40,502 bases of DNA, from contig CAZUMH010000020.1 in the NCBI GenBank assembly GCA_964621645.1, positions 1-40,502 on the forward strand. Reading direction: 5' to 3'. Below, piece by piece: positions 23,977 through 32,951 of this stretch. Under the pieces are notes generated by a model that worked only from the letters and a program-made list of their open reading frames with translations, searched no databases and was not told the DNA's origin. The stretch comes from CAZUMH01 sp964621645 (GTDB lineage Bacteria; Zhuqueibacterota; QNDG01; JAGLOF01). A program made the translations under genes and the position numbers. The stretch's first letter is position 1, and every line of letters starts with the position of its first letter.

Positions 23977-26187
23977 ATGGCGAAATCTCTTGTAATCGTT
24001 GAATCAGACGCAAAATCAAAAACCATCAATCGTTTTCTGGGGAAGGATTACATAGTCAAAGCCTCAGTCGGGCATATAAAAAATCTCCCCAAGAACCGAC
24101 TTGGCGTTGATCTTGACAATGGGTATGAACCGGAATACGTAACCATTCGCGGTAAAGGAAAAATCCTGTCCGCCCTTAAGAAGACCGCTGCAGGAGTAAA
24201 AGAGATCTTCTTGGCTACCGACCCCGACCGGGAAGGGGAAGCCATCGCGCATCATTTGGCAAGTGAAATCAGCGGAACCAACAGCAACATTCATCGTGTC
24301 CTTTTCCACGAGATCACCGAATCGGCCATCAAGGAAGCTATCGGCAATCCCATTGAGGTCGATTCACAGAAAGTCGAGGCCCAGGTTGCCAGGAGGGTTA
24401 TGGACCGCCTGGTAGGGTACAAGGCCAGCCCCTTTCTCTGGAAGACGGTCTACCGGGGGTTGTCTGCAGGACGGGTTCAGTCCGTGGCCTTGCGTCTTAT
24501 CTGTGAACGAGATGCGGAGATTGCAGCCTTTACTCCGGAGGAATACTGGAGCATTGCGGCCGAGATGATGACGAACCACAAGGAAATCTTTCGCTGCAAT
24601 CTGATAAAGATCGATGGTAAAACTCCCGTTCTGCCGGATGAAACGAGCGTCATGAAACATCTTGAAAAAATCAGAAGAAATGATTATTCCATCTCTGATC
24701 ATTCATCCAAAACAGTGTCACGAAAACCATACCCTCCCTATACAACCAGCACCCTGCAACAGGACGCCTCCCGGCGGCTCGGGTTCAGCACCAAGCGCAC
24801 CATGGCCCTGGCCCAGGAGCTTTACGAAGGCGTGGATTTACCTGAGGGCCGGGTCGGATTGATCACCTATATGCGAACCGATTCAACCAGGCTGGCCAAA
24901 TCCGCCTTACAGGAAGCCCGAGAATCCATCGCTACGCTCTACGGACTGGAATACGTCCCCCCCCAGCCACGCATTTTCCGCAGTAAAAAGACCGCCCAGG
25001 ACGCCCATGAAGCCATCAGGCCCACTTCGGCCCGCCGCACCCCCAAACAGGTGGCCTCGCACCTCTCTCCCGGACAACTCAAACTGTATTCTCTCATCTG
25101 GAACAGGTTCATGGCTTCCCAGATGGCCGACGCAAAAATTTTACAGACGACGCTCGATGTCAGCGGAGGAAAATATCTTTTCCGCGCCACCGGATCCGTC
25201 ATTACTTTCCGGGGTTTTCTTCAGATATATGAAATAGAAAAGGAGGAGTCCGACCAGACCAATATTCCAGAAAAAGTTAATAAAGATGACCCGGTGACAC
25301 TCTCCTCACTCGATCCCCAGCAGCACTTTACGAAACCGCCGGCCCATTACAACGAAGCCAGTCTGGTTAAAGAGATGGACACTCTGGGCATCGGCCGCCC
25401 CTCCACCTACTCCCTGATCATTTCTACTCTTATACAGCGTAATTATGTAGAAAGGAGCAGCCGCAATCTGCTCGCAACCAATCTGGGTCAGGCGGTCACC
25501 CATATCCTCACCCGGCAATTCCCCGAGATCTTCAATGTCGATTTCACTGCCGTAATGGAAAAGGAACTTGATCAGATCGTCTCCGGTGAAAAGAACAGAC
25601 GTCAGGTGTTAGACGATTTTTACGAACCCTTCAGCGCTGCTTTGGAAAGAGCCATGGAAAAGAAAGATGAGATCAAGGAATCGCTGCAGGAAAATATAAA
25701 CGAACCCTGTCCGCGCTGTGGAGGCCAGCTGCTAAAAAAATGGGGCCGTAACGGACAATTCATTGCCTGCAGCAATTATCCTGATTGTAATTATACCAAA
25801 CCAATTGAGCCGGAAGAAGAAACAAAAGAGGTATGCGATCTTTGCGGCAGCCCTATGATTATCAAGACCGGCAGATTCGGCCGCTTTCTGGCTTGTTCAT
25901 CCTACCCGGAATGCAAGAACACCAAACCGTTATCCACCGGGATTGGCTGTCCGGAAGAAGGCTGTTCCGGTACAATAGTTGAACGAAAGTCTCGCCGGGG
26001 TAAAATCTTTTATGGATGTTCACGGTATCCGGACTGTAAATTCGCTTCCTGGTCCAAGCCGGTTCCAAAGCAATGTCCGGTATGCGGCAATTCCTATATG
26101 GAAGAAAAGAGAACGAAAGCCCAGGGCCTCCAATACCGCTGCCCCCACTGCAAGGAATCAATCGTTGTGGAAAAAACCATGGAATGA
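23977..26187 (+). CDS. topA: DNA topoisomerase I (type IA)
   Basis: About 736 residues from ATG 23977 (GGAAGG upstream; GTG 23959 is a weaker alternative). The Toprim domain starts with SLVIVESDAKSKTINRFLGK and has DPDREGEAIAHH (about 80-91). The catalytic tyrosine is Y298 in GLITYMRTDS. The C-terminal part (about 575-730) holds four cysteine-rich zinc modules: CPRCGGQ, CDLCGSP, GCPEEGC and CPVCGNS with their partner Cys pairs. Relaxes negative supercoils. The stop is 4 bases before the xer start. Confidence 0.96.
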   Translation: MAKSLVIVESDAKSKTINRFLGKDYIVKASVGHIKNLPKNRLGVDLDNGYEPEYVTIRGKGKILSALKKTAAGVKEIFLATDPDREGEAIAHHLASEISGTNSNIHRVLFHEITESAIKEAIGNPIEVDSQKVEAQVARRVMDRLVGYKASPFLWKTVYRGLSAGRVQSVALRLICERDAEIAAFTPEEYWSIAAEMMTNHKEIFRCNLIKIDGKTPVLPDETSVMKHLEKIRRNDYSISDHSSKTVSRKPYPPYTTSTLQQDASRRLGFSTKRTMALAQELYEGVDLPEGRVGLITYMRTDSTRLAKSALQEARESIATLYGLEYVPPQPRIFRSKKTAQDAHEAIRPTSARRTPKQVASHLSPGQLKLYSLIWNRFMASQMADAKILQTTLDVSGGKYLFRATGSVITFRGFLQIYEIEKEESDQTNIPEKVNKDDPVTLSSLDPQQHFTKPPAHYNEASLVKEMDTLGIGRPSTYSLIISTLIQRNYVERSSRNLLATNLGQAVTHILTRQFPEIFNVDFTAVMEKELDQIVSGEKNRRQVLDDFYEPFSAALERAMEKKDEIKESLQENINEPCPRCGGQLLKKWGRNGQFIACSNYPDCNYTKPIEPEEETKEVCDLCGSPMIIKTGRFGRFLACSSYPECKNTKPLSTGIGCPEEGCSGTIVERKSRRGKIFYGCSRYPDCKFASWSKPVPKQCPVCGNSYMEEKRTKAQGLQYRCPHCKESIVVEKTME

Positions 26188-26191
26188 CGGT

Positions 26192-27091
26192 ATGTCTGAT
26201 CCGATGGAAAATTTTTCACGATATCTTAAGGCTGAAAGAGGTTATTCAGCCCACACGGTTTCAAGTTATGATTCTGACCTGAGGCAATTTCAGGAGTACC
26301 TTTCCGACAAAGGTCTGGGAGATTTTGCAGCGTCACTTGAGAGAATCACGCCTGAAATCATTCGCACCTTTCTTGGTGAATTGATCCAGCACGGCATAAG
26401 CAAACGATCCGTAGAGCGCAAACTCGCCGCCCTGCGAGCCTTTTTCCGCTATCTGGTCCGCACCGGATCAATAGAACATGACCCCACCAGCACCCTCTCC
26501 GGGCCAAAAAAGGAAGCCCGTTTACCCCAGTATCTCAGAGCCGAAGAAATAAGTTCGGCACTGCTGAGCATCCCCTCCGACTCGGTTTCAGGCTGCCGGG
26601 ACAAAGCAATCATCGATCTCTTTTATGCCACCGGCATGCGCCTCTCTGAGCTGACAACCCTCAATGTTGCTGATCTGGATGTATCGGGAGGCCAGGTTAA
26701 GGTATCGGGCAAGGGGGGCAAGGAAAGGATCCTTCCCGTAGGGAGAAATACTCTGCAGACTCTGAACCGCTACTTGGAACGACGCGGGGAATTCACGCCT
26801 GACTCTGAGGAAAAAGCCTTGTTTCTCAGTACCAGGGGTAAACGAATTTCACGCCGAAGCGTACAGGCATTGGTTTCAAGGTGGTTAAGATTAATATCTG
26901 AAAAGGAACATCTCAGCCCTCATATTCTGCGTCACAGCTTTGCGACTCACTTGCTTGATAGGGGTGCAGACCTGCAGGCTGTTAAGGAGCTATTGGGACA
27001 TAGCAGTCTGTCAACGACACAGATCTACACCCATATTAGCAAGGACCATTTAAAGAAAATATACCGACAAGCTCACCCGCGGGCCCGTTGA
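26192..27091 (+). CDS. Tyrosine recombinase XerC/XerD
   Basis: 299 residues from ATG 26192, directly after topA; the open frame extending back inside topA is not used. SAM-like N-terminal domain (FSRYLKAERGYSAHTVSSYD) and a catalytic domain with the full R-K-H-R-H-Y set: R150 (GMRLSEL), K174 (SGKGGKERI), H244 and R247 (HILRHSFATH), H270 (LGHSS) and Y279 (TQIYTHIS). This is the chromosome dimer resolution type rather than a phage integrase. The next steps cannot separate XerC from XerD. topA-xer adjacency is common (as in Bacillus topA-codV). Confidence 0.94.
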   Translation: MSDPMENFSRYLKAERGYSAHTVSSYDSDLRQFQEYLSDKGLGDFAASLERITPEIIRTFLGELIQHGISKRSVERKLAALRAFFRYLVRTGSIEHDPTSTLSGPKKEARLPQYLRAEEISSALLSIPSDSVSGCRDKAIIDLFYATGMRLSELTTLNVADLDVSGGQVKVSGKGGKERILPVGRNTLQTLNRYLERRGEFTPDSEEKALFLSTRGKRISRRSVQALVSRWLRLISEKEHLSPHILRHSFATHLLDRGADLQAVKELLGHSSLSTTQIYTHISKDHLKKIYRQAHPRAR

Positions 27092-27311
27092 GTTTAACGG
27101 TAAAGGCAAATGCTTTCTTTGGAAATAATGATTTTGAAGATATAACCGGATGACTGGTTACTATCTCGGGAGGATGGGTTCCAGGGGGAGGATCTTCATC
27201 AAAGAGGAAACTGTACCGGCATTTCTGGTGCGGCTGGATGAATCCCCTCTGGAGATAACAGTACGGAAAATTAAAGAACAGTTTTCGCTCCATAAATTAA
27301 AGGAGGTCAAT

Positions 27312-27635
27312 ATGCACTTAACCGTCACGGCACGTCACTTTAAATTAACGGATGATCTCAATTCCTTTATTGAAAAAGAAGTGCCGATTTTTAAAAGACA
27401 TTATGATGGAATTCTTGATGTGGAAGTGATTCTCGGCTGGGAGAAAAAAGATCGTATCTGTGAAATAAATGTGAATATTGAAGGCCGAACGCTCACTGCC
27501 AGCGATAGAAGTGAAGACATGAAAAAATCAATTAGGTTATGCGTGGAAAAAATGGATCGACAACTGAGAAAACAGAATCGTCGTCAGCACGAGTCAACCC
27601 ATAAACCAGCAGGGGAGAATAAAACCGCGGTTTAA
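27312..27635 (+). CDS. hpf: Ribosome hibernation promoting factor, short form
   Basis: 107 residues. ATG 27312 is preceded by a perfect AAAGGAGG at the right distance and begins the conserved HLTVTARHFKLTDDLNSFIE. The RaiA/HPF alpha/beta fold continues with VEVILGWEKKDRICEINVNI and TASDRSEDMKKSIRLCVEKM. It binds the 30S decoding region to inactivate ribosomes in stasis. The frame is open 54 codons further upstream (to ATG 27150), but that part has no family counterpart I know and is likely leader. hprK follows within 25 bp. Confidence 0.93.
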   Translation: MHLTVTARHFKLTDDLNSFIEKEVPIFKRHYDGILDVEVILGWEKKDRICEINVNIEGRTLTASDRSEDMKKSIRLCVEKMDRQLRKQNRRQHESTHKPAGENKTAV

Positions 27636-27659
27636 AAACCAATGTCGGAGAATTGAAAA

Positions 27660-28652
27660 GTGCATGAAACCAACGTTCAACACCCGAAACTGACAGTCGC
27701 TCGCTTTTTCGAGGAAAACCGGAATAAAGCCCGTCTCGTGAGACTCGACAGCGAGGGTGATCTGGACAGAACAATCAAGGAAGCTGCTTTACATCGTCCC
27801 GGTTTGGCGCTTGCCGGATTTGTTGAGAAATTCACGGCCCAGCGGGTGCAGATCTGCGGCAATACCGAGACAACTTACCTTAACAAGCTCAAGGAAAAAG
27901 AACTTACGACGACTCTGGAGCGGGTGTTTTCTTTTCCCATTCCCTGTTTCATATTCACGCATAATCAGCAACCGCCGCAGATTTTTCTCGATTTGGCCCA
28001 AAAGCACCGCATCTGTGTTTTTCAGACAGAGCATCCCACCATAAGTGTGCACCATATCCTCGGCAGTGCCCTTCAGGATGTCTTTGCTCCGCGCACGCAT
28101 CTGCACGGCACCTTAGTTGATGTTTATGGTGTGGGTATTCTGCTTATGGGGAAAAGCGGGATCGGCAAGACCGAAGTCGCTTTGGATCTGGTAAAACGCG
28201 GACATCGTCTGGTGGCTGATGATATCGTCACGGTAATGAAAAAAGTTGACGGTATTCTGATCGGCAGCTGCAACGAAAAACTGCGCCATAATATGGAGAT
28301 CCGCGGAGTTGGCATCATCGATGTACAGGCAGTATTCGGCATCCGCGGTATTCGTATGAAAAAGAGGATTGAAGCGCTGGTAGAGCTAAAGGAATGGAGC
28401 GAAGCCGACGACTTTGAGCGCGTTGGCCTGAAAGAATCCTCCTGTGCAATTCTAGGTGAACAGATTCCCAAACTTCAGCTGGCTGTTTTCCCTGGGAAAA
28501 CCATCGCAGTTATTGTTGAGGTCATTGCCTTAAACCTCTTGCTCAAGCTCTATGGTTTCAATGCCGCAAGAAATCTTGATGAATATCTGCAACAGGAGGA
28601 TTTTTCCAAGTTTCGGGACATCCTCTCAAAGTTGAATAATGATTTCGAATGA
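27660..28652 (+). CDS. hprK: HPr kinase/phosphorylase
   Basis: 330 residues. GTG 27660 follows GGAG. N-terminal domain then catalytic P-loop domain: THLHGTLVDVYGVGIL with the conserved His and Asp, Walker A GKSGIGKTEVALDL (about 163-170), the VADDIVTV strand and the HprK signature MEIRGVGIIDVQAVFGI. It phosphorylates or dephosphorylates HPr at a serine. No HPr, enzyme I or EIIA gene is near, although hpf-hprK clusters with PTS-Ntr genes in many Gram-negatives. Confidence 0.95.
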   Translation: MHETNVQHPKLTVARFFEENRNKARLVRLDSEGDLDRTIKEAALHRPGLALAGFVEKFTAQRVQICGNTETTYLNKLKEKELTTTLERVFSFPIPCFIFTHNQQPPQIFLDLAQKHRICVFQTEHPTISVHHILGSALQDVFAPRTHLHGTLVDVYGVGILLMGKSGIGKTEVALDLVKRGHRLVADDIVTVMKKVDGILIGSCNEKLRHNMEIRGVGIIDVQAVFGIRGIRMKKRIEALVELKEWSEADDFERVGLKESSCAILGEQIPKLQLAVFPGKTIAVIVEVIALNLLLKLYGFNAARNLDEYLQQEDFSKFRDILSKLNNDFE

Positions 28653-28672
28653 ACATTTCATCCAGGTAAATC

Positions 28673-29530
28673 ATGGAATCAAAGAAAACTGAAATTGTTG
28701 TCGGCAGTGTCGTACTCATCGGCCTGGTTTTTTTAGTGTTGGGATTGATCTGGGGTGTTGGAACGAACATCCTGGAGACTCGACAGGCACTGCTGGTCCG
28801 TTTCCCTGATGTCCGGGGCCTGAAAGCGGGCGATCCACTTAGTGTAAGAGGAGTGAGAAAAGGTGAAGTTGAAAGCATCACCCTTACTGAAGATGCGGTT
28901 GAGGTGTCACTCCTGGTAGCCGCCGATGTTCCTCTCTATTCCGATTTGAGCGTTGTGATTTCCGACCGGGAATTGATGGGCGGCAAACAAGTCGAGCTGA
29001 ACCCGGGCCAGAACGGCATCCCCGCAGATCTTCATACGGTTTACTCCGGCAGGCCTGGAACAGATCTTACATCATTGCTTCAAAGAGGCGGGCATATCCT
29101 GACGCAGGTTGATTCCCTGCTGTCGACTCTGGAGCAGGGTCTCTCTCCGTTTAAAAGTGACGGACTGCTGAATCGATCCGTCTCGATTCTGGAGCAAGCC
29201 GACAGCCTATTCAAAGAAAACAGGGCCCCTCTGCGTCGCTTTATAAAAGGACTGGAAGAATTCAGTCATGTCTTGGGCCGGGACTCAGCAGCAGTTCATA
29301 CCGCAAGACTGATCGCCAAACTGGAAGATTTAGCGGTGGGTATGGACAGCTCTATTATTCTTTCCACAAAACTGCTGCAACGGCTGGAAAACGAAGAAGG
29401 AACAGCCGGTAAGCTAATCCGTGACCAGGAAGCTTACCGGGGAATATTGCGCACTATCGCCCGTCTTGATTCCTTGCTGACGGATATTGAAGAACACCCG
29501 AAAAAATACCTGAAATTTTCCATTTTTTAG
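28673..29530 (+). CDS. MlaD-family (MCE domain) lipid transport protein
   Basis: 285 residues. One N-terminal membrane anchor (about 9-30, VVGSVVLIGLVFLVLGLIWG), then an MCE domain (about 38-115: LLVRFPDVRGLKAGDPLSVR, GVRKGEVESITL, ELMGGKQVEL), then a helical tail. Such proteins form periplasmic rings that move phospholipids between membranes with an MlaE permease and MlaF ATPase. Those partner genes are not in the window, so it is an orphan here. It starts 20 bp after hprK, in the same transcription unit. Confidence 0.9.
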   Translation: MESKKTEIVVGSVVLIGLVFLVLGLIWGVGTNILETRQALLVRFPDVRGLKAGDPLSVRGVRKGEVESITLTEDAVEVSLLVAADVPLYSDLSVVISDRELMGGKQVELNPGQNGIPADLHTVYSGRPGTDLTSLLQRGGHILTQVDSLLSTLEQGLSPFKSDGLLNRSVSILEQADSLFKENRAPLRRFIKGLEEFSHVLGRDSAAVHTARLIAKLEDLAVGMDSSIILSTKLLQRLENEEGTAGKLIRDQEAYRGILRTIARLDSLLTDIEEHPKKYLKFSIF

Positions 29531-29568
29531 TATGCTGATTATCCGCCTTTGATTAAAGGAGGAAAGCC

Positions 29569-31281
29569 ATGAAACGGGTCATCAGGGCAGCGCCCGTACT
29601 ATTGCTTTTTGCTTTTTTAGTGCCCCAGCTCATCTCTGAGAACTTTATCCTGCGCGGCAGCCAGGAATCAGTGATACAATACAGCCTGTCCCAGGAGCTT
29701 GTCCCTGCCGGAGACACACCATATCTCAAGATGAGTTTCGTGGCACCTGAATCCTTCACGTCTGTTACCTCAAGACAAACTATCGAAAATTTCTCTCTAT
29801 CATATGATCCAAAGCCGGCCAGCACCGAAGAACACCGGGATAAAAGGGGCAACCGAGTCATCGAGATGATCTGGCACAATCCGGCAACGGCCGTCTCGGC
29901 CAAGGTCAGCTGCATCGTCCATAACAGCACCGTACTCACTTCATTGGCATCAACTGCGCCTTTTCCCGTTCAGGGTCTGCCGGCCGACGTAAGGGTTTAT
30001 CTCGATCCTTCCAAGCTGGTACAAAGTGACGATGCCGCCATACGGGAGACGGCACTTTCTCTGACGAAAGATGTAAAAACTATGTTTGACGCCGTACAGC
30101 ACATTATCTCCTGGATCGTCGACCATATGCGTTACGTTTCTCCTCCTCAGCAGTATGATGCCCTCTACTCATATCACAGTGGCAAGGGGAACTGCCAGAA
30201 CTATTCTCATCTGGCGGCGGCTCTCATGCGGGCTGTGGGAATTCCTGTTCGTATCGCCAACGGTGTCACTCTGGACCAGCCGTACACGGTTTCATCGAAC
30301 CAGGGAGAATTCACTTTCAAAATGGGAAAAGGTCGTCACTCCTGGATTGAGATCTTTTTTCCTGATCTCGGGTGGGTTCCGTATGATCCGCAGCAAACGG
30401 AACTGTTCATCTCCAATCGATTCATCAGGATCGAAGTCGGTGTAGACAACGCGGAGACCGAGAACGACGGCGTCATCAGATATCGTCAATCGGCCGGTGT
30501 ATCGGGACGGCCCCAGTTTCGTGAATCAATAGAGGCCGTCTTTTCCAAAGACGAAGTGGCTCTGGTTTCCGAAAAACAGGATTACGGACCTGCTGCCATG
30601 CTTCTCAGCCCGGAAATGAAGGCCGCATTCATACCGGTTAAAGTGGAACCGCCTCCTCCGCCAAAACCGGAGGTGGAAGAGCCTCTTCCGCTGGATCAAA
30701 TGGTCTTCGATAAAGCCTGGCTCTTTGGAAATCTTCTTTTCCCCCGCAAGGTGGACTTTCTCTCTCCCCGGGAAGCCTCCGCTGATAGGGATAACCAGGA
30801 GGTAGTACTGCAAAAAAACTTTATGGTGGAAACAGCTGAATATGTATCGACCAAAATAACCCAATATGCGCAGGTATTTGTCAGTGAAAAACCGCTTAAA
30901 CCAATCAAGATAGGCCTGGCTTTGCATAAATTCGGCGGCAATGGACAGCTCTGGATCGATCTACTGGAGGACAAGGACGGCAGGCCTGGGAATGTTATCG
31001 CTGCCAGTAAAATAAAGGATCTTTCATCACTGCCCCGCCAATCCGGATATGACTGGGTTGATTTCGATTTCTCCAGCCATCCTCCCCTCCTGGCGCCCGG
31101 AAGATACTGGATCGCTTTAGGATTCACCGGCAGCCCGATTATTAACTGGTTCTATACTTACGGCAAACCTGTCGGTCCCGTGGACGGTACCCGCTATAAA
31201 TCGGTATTCGACGAAGAGTGGTCCGGAGCCCTGGCCTATGAATTTAATTACCGGGTTGCAGGGTGGACCACCCGGCGATGA
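29569..31281 (+). CDS. Secreted transglutaminase-like protein with C-terminal choice-of-anchor R-like domain
   Basis: 570 residues. Starts 5 bases after AAAGGAGG with a signal peptide (LLLFAFLVPQLISEN, about 1-24). The transglutaminase-like core has a complete Cys-His-Asp triad: C209 in GKGNCQNYSHLAAALMR, H257 in GRHSWIEIFFPDLGWV and D273 in PYDPQQ. A Pro-rich hinge (PPPPPKPEVEEPLP, about 362-378) precedes a beta-rich domain (about 437-545) resembling choice-of-anchor R modules (LHKFGGNGQLWIDLLEDKDG and YWIALGFTG). Probably an exported cysteine protease or amidase-like enzyme. Its stop overlaps the DUF1573 start by 4 bp. Confidence 0.88.
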   Translation: MKRVIRAAPVLLLFAFLVPQLISENFILRGSQESVIQYSLSQELVPAGDTPYLKMSFVAPESFTSVTSRQTIENFSLSYDPKPASTEEHRDKRGNRVIEMIWHNPATAVSAKVSCIVHNSTVLTSLASTAPFPVQGLPADVRVYLDPSKLVQSDDAAIRETALSLTKDVKTMFDAVQHIISWIVDHMRYVSPPQQYDALYSYHSGKGNCQNYSHLAAALMRAVGIPVRIANGVTLDQPYTVSSNQGEFTFKMGKGRHSWIEIFFPDLGWVPYDPQQTELFISNRFIRIEVGVDNAETENDGVIRYRQSAGVSGRPQFRESIEAVFSKDEVALVSEKQDYGPAAMLLSPEMKAAFIPVKVEPPPPPKPEVEEPLPLDQMVFDKAWLFGNLLFPRKVDFLSPREASADRDNQEVVLQKNFMVETAEYVSTKITQYAQVFVSEKPLKPIKIGLALHKFGGNGQLWIDLLEDKDGRPGNVIAASKIKDLSSLPRQSGYDWVDFDFSSHPPLLAPGRYWIALGFTGSPIINWFYTYGKPVGPVDGTRYKSVFDEEWSGALAYEFNYRVAGWTTRR

Positions 31282-31970
31282 ACTGCGGCGTGAGAAAAAG
31301 AACCGTCTTAAAAATACTGCTGCTGGTATGTTGCTCCTGTATCGACCTGAATGCAAAAATAATCCGCATCTCCCCACGACTCATCGACCACGGCAACATA
31401 CGCATGGGTACGGTACTGGAAGATACGCTTCTTTTTAAAAACACAGGCCCGGAAACGGTGTTCATCGAGCAGGTAACATCAACGTGCGGCTGTACCGCGG
31501 CTTCCCCTTCCCGGCGTATAATTGCTCCCGGTGACACCGCCGCCATCCCCTACTTTTTCGAAACCCGCGGCTACAGCGGTCTGGTACGCAAAGACATCAC
31601 CGTTGTCCTGAGGGACCGGCCTCAACTTTTGTTTACCTTCCAGGTGAATGTCTTCGAAGAACTGGATATCAGTCCTCACTATTTCTACCTTCCTCTTCTC
31701 GACTTCAGTCCGGATACGGTGATTGTGAGAACATTTAAAGTATTGAATTTCAGCAAAAAGATTATATCCGTTAAAAATATCCAGCTTTTTACAGATGAGC
31801 TTAAGGTATATCCATCAGAGGCAGCGCTTAAGCCGGGCAGGGAGTACACCTTTAAAATTCACTATCGTCCCGCAGTGAAAGTGTCCCGTCACTGGACCAT
31901 TCTGCTGCACACCGATTATCAGCCGTTACCTGAATTGAAAATATTCTATTATGTCACTTTCCGGGAATAA
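31278..31970 (+). CDS. Secreted DUF1573-type protein
   Basis: 230 residues from ATG 31278, overlapping the preceding stop (ATGA). A hydrophobic N-terminal stretch with cysteines (LKILLLVCCSCIDLNA) serves as signal peptide or lipoprotein signal. The Ig-like DUF1573 domain has the characteristic STCGCTAASPSRRIIAPGDT and begins with LIDHGNIRMGTVLEDTLLF. A second Ig-like repeat occupies about residues 130-228. The molecular role of DUF1573 is not established; here it sits with a rhodanese-like and a MauE-like protein, a thiol-redox-looking neighbourhood. Confidence 0.88.
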   Translation: MNCGVRKRTVLKILLLVCCSCIDLNAKIIRISPRLIDHGNIRMGTVLEDTLLFKNTGPETVFIEQVTSTCGCTAASPSRRIIAPGDTAAIPYFFETRGYSGLVRKDITVVLRDRPQLLFTFQVNVFEELDISPHYFYLPLLDFSPDTVIVRTFKVLNFSKKIISVKNIQLFTDELKVYPSEAALKPGREYTFKIHYRPAVKVSRHWTILLHTDYQPLPELKIFYYVTFRE

Positions 31971-31971
31971 C

Positions 31972-32442
31972 ATGACCCTTCATATAAAAAAAATACTCGT
32001 CATTCTGTTTGCAGGCTTGATACTTGGATGTATCATCAATCAATTCCACCCCAACGGCGTCCCGCTTCGTCTGATGATGCTGGACATCAGCGGCCCTCCC
32101 CGCTCTCAGGCCTGGACACCGATATCAACTGATTCAGCGTTCGCCCTTCTGGTAAACAGGACGGCCCTCTTTCTGGATATTCGTACCCGTGAAGACTTCC
32201 GGCTGGATCATATACCCGGGGCCCGCTCCCTGCCTTTCCATACAATTTTTCGAAACCCGAATGCCTTTCAGGGGACAGACAATAATCGCCCCGTCATTAT
32301 CTACGATTTCCCCGTTCACTCGGACCGAGCCGTCGCGGTGGTGCGTCTTTTAAAGAAGCGAAATACCGGCCGCATATATTTCCTGCGCGGCGGCTTTTCC
32401 GGATGGCTTTCATTGGGTTTTCCGGCGGAGAAAAAGGATTGA
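31972..32442 (+). CDS. Membrane-anchored rhodanese-like protein lacking the catalytic cysteine
   Basis: 156 residues from ATG 31972, one base after the DUF1573 stop (ATG 31951 would overlap it). N-terminal anchor or lipoprotein-like signal (ILVILFAGLILGC). The rhodanese fold is clear: LFLDIRTREDFRLDHIPGARSLPF, the strand RPVIIYDFP and the C-terminal IYFLRGGFSGWLSLGFP. Where active rhodaneses carry the sulfur-binding Cys (IIVYC...G.RS), this protein has Asp112 (IIYDFPVHSDRA), so it should not be a sulfurtransferase; a binding or structural role is likely. Confidence 0.88.
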   Translation: MTLHIKKILVILFAGLILGCIINQFHPNGVPLRLMMLDISGPPRSQAWTPISTDSAFALLVNRTALFLDIRTREDFRLDHIPGARSLPFHTIFRNPNAFQGTDNNRPVIIYDFPVHSDRAVAVVRLLKKRNTGRIYFLRGGFSGWLSLGFPAEKKD

Positions 32443-32876
32443 ATATAAATCTGACTATCCGTACGCTGATCTTCCACTTGCTGAGAATTGGATTCGGCAT
32501 ATTACTGATTTATTCCGCAATTCAGAAACTGGGCGATCCCTTTTCTTTTTCCGGTATTGTGAAAAACTACGACGTTTTCGGCTGGGGCGTATCCCGTCTT
32601 GTGGCCATCGCTTTTCCACCCCTGGAATTACTTGTAGGAATGATTCTGATTACCACTTTTTGGTTGGATACAGGACTGATGCTGCTCTACGGCATGACCT
32701 CTGTATTTCTGCTTATAACCGCTCAAGCTCTTTTACGGGGCCTGGATATCAGCTGCGGCTGTTTTAATCTGGAAGGAGATCCCATCGGTCTCGTTAAACT
32801 CGGAGAAAATCTCACCTTTTTCGCATTATCCTGGTGGCTCTTCATGACAGGAAAAAGAAGATATCGATCAGAATAA
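32439..32876 (+). CDS. MauE/DoxX-like redox-associated membrane protein
   Basis: About 145 residues from TTG 32439, which overlaps the rhodanese stop and has GGAG eight bases upstream; ATG 32403 gives a 12-residue extension without a site. Four transmembrane segments: FHLLRIGFGILLIYSAIQKL, LVAIAFPPLELLVGMILI, LMLLYGMTSVFLLITAQALL and LTFFALSWWLFM. The loop motif ISCGCFNLEGDP is typical of MauE-like proteins thought to supply reducing power to periplasmic thiols. Last gene of the plus-strand run. Confidence 0.87.
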   Translation: MNINLTIRTLIFHLLRIGFGILLIYSAIQKLGDPFSFSGIVKNYDVFGWGVSRLVAIAFPPLELLVGMILITTFWLDTGLMLLYGMTSVFLLITAQALLRGLDISCGCFNLEGDPIGLVKLGENLTFFALSWWLFMTGKRRYRSE

Positions 32877-32898
32877 AAAATAATTTAACATTTAATAA

Positions 32899-32929
32899 AA
32901 AGCCTGCCCTCTTTCTCCGGGCAGGCTTT
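32899..32929. terminator. Bidirectional terminator between convergent genes
   Basis: Stem AAAGCCTGCCC with GGGCAGGCTTT, 9-nt loop, A run on the left and TACTTTTG on the right. It ends the plus-strand MauE-like gene and, on the other strand (TTTTTATT after the stem), the BNR-repeat gene. Confidence 0.9.
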
Positions 32930-32951
32930 ACTTTTGTGAATGGAGGACTGC

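Noticed and set aside
26192..27091. Phage or integron integrase
   Set aside because: Position directly after topA, normal Xer length and no att site, phage gene or cassette nearby indicate a housekeeping Xer recombinase.
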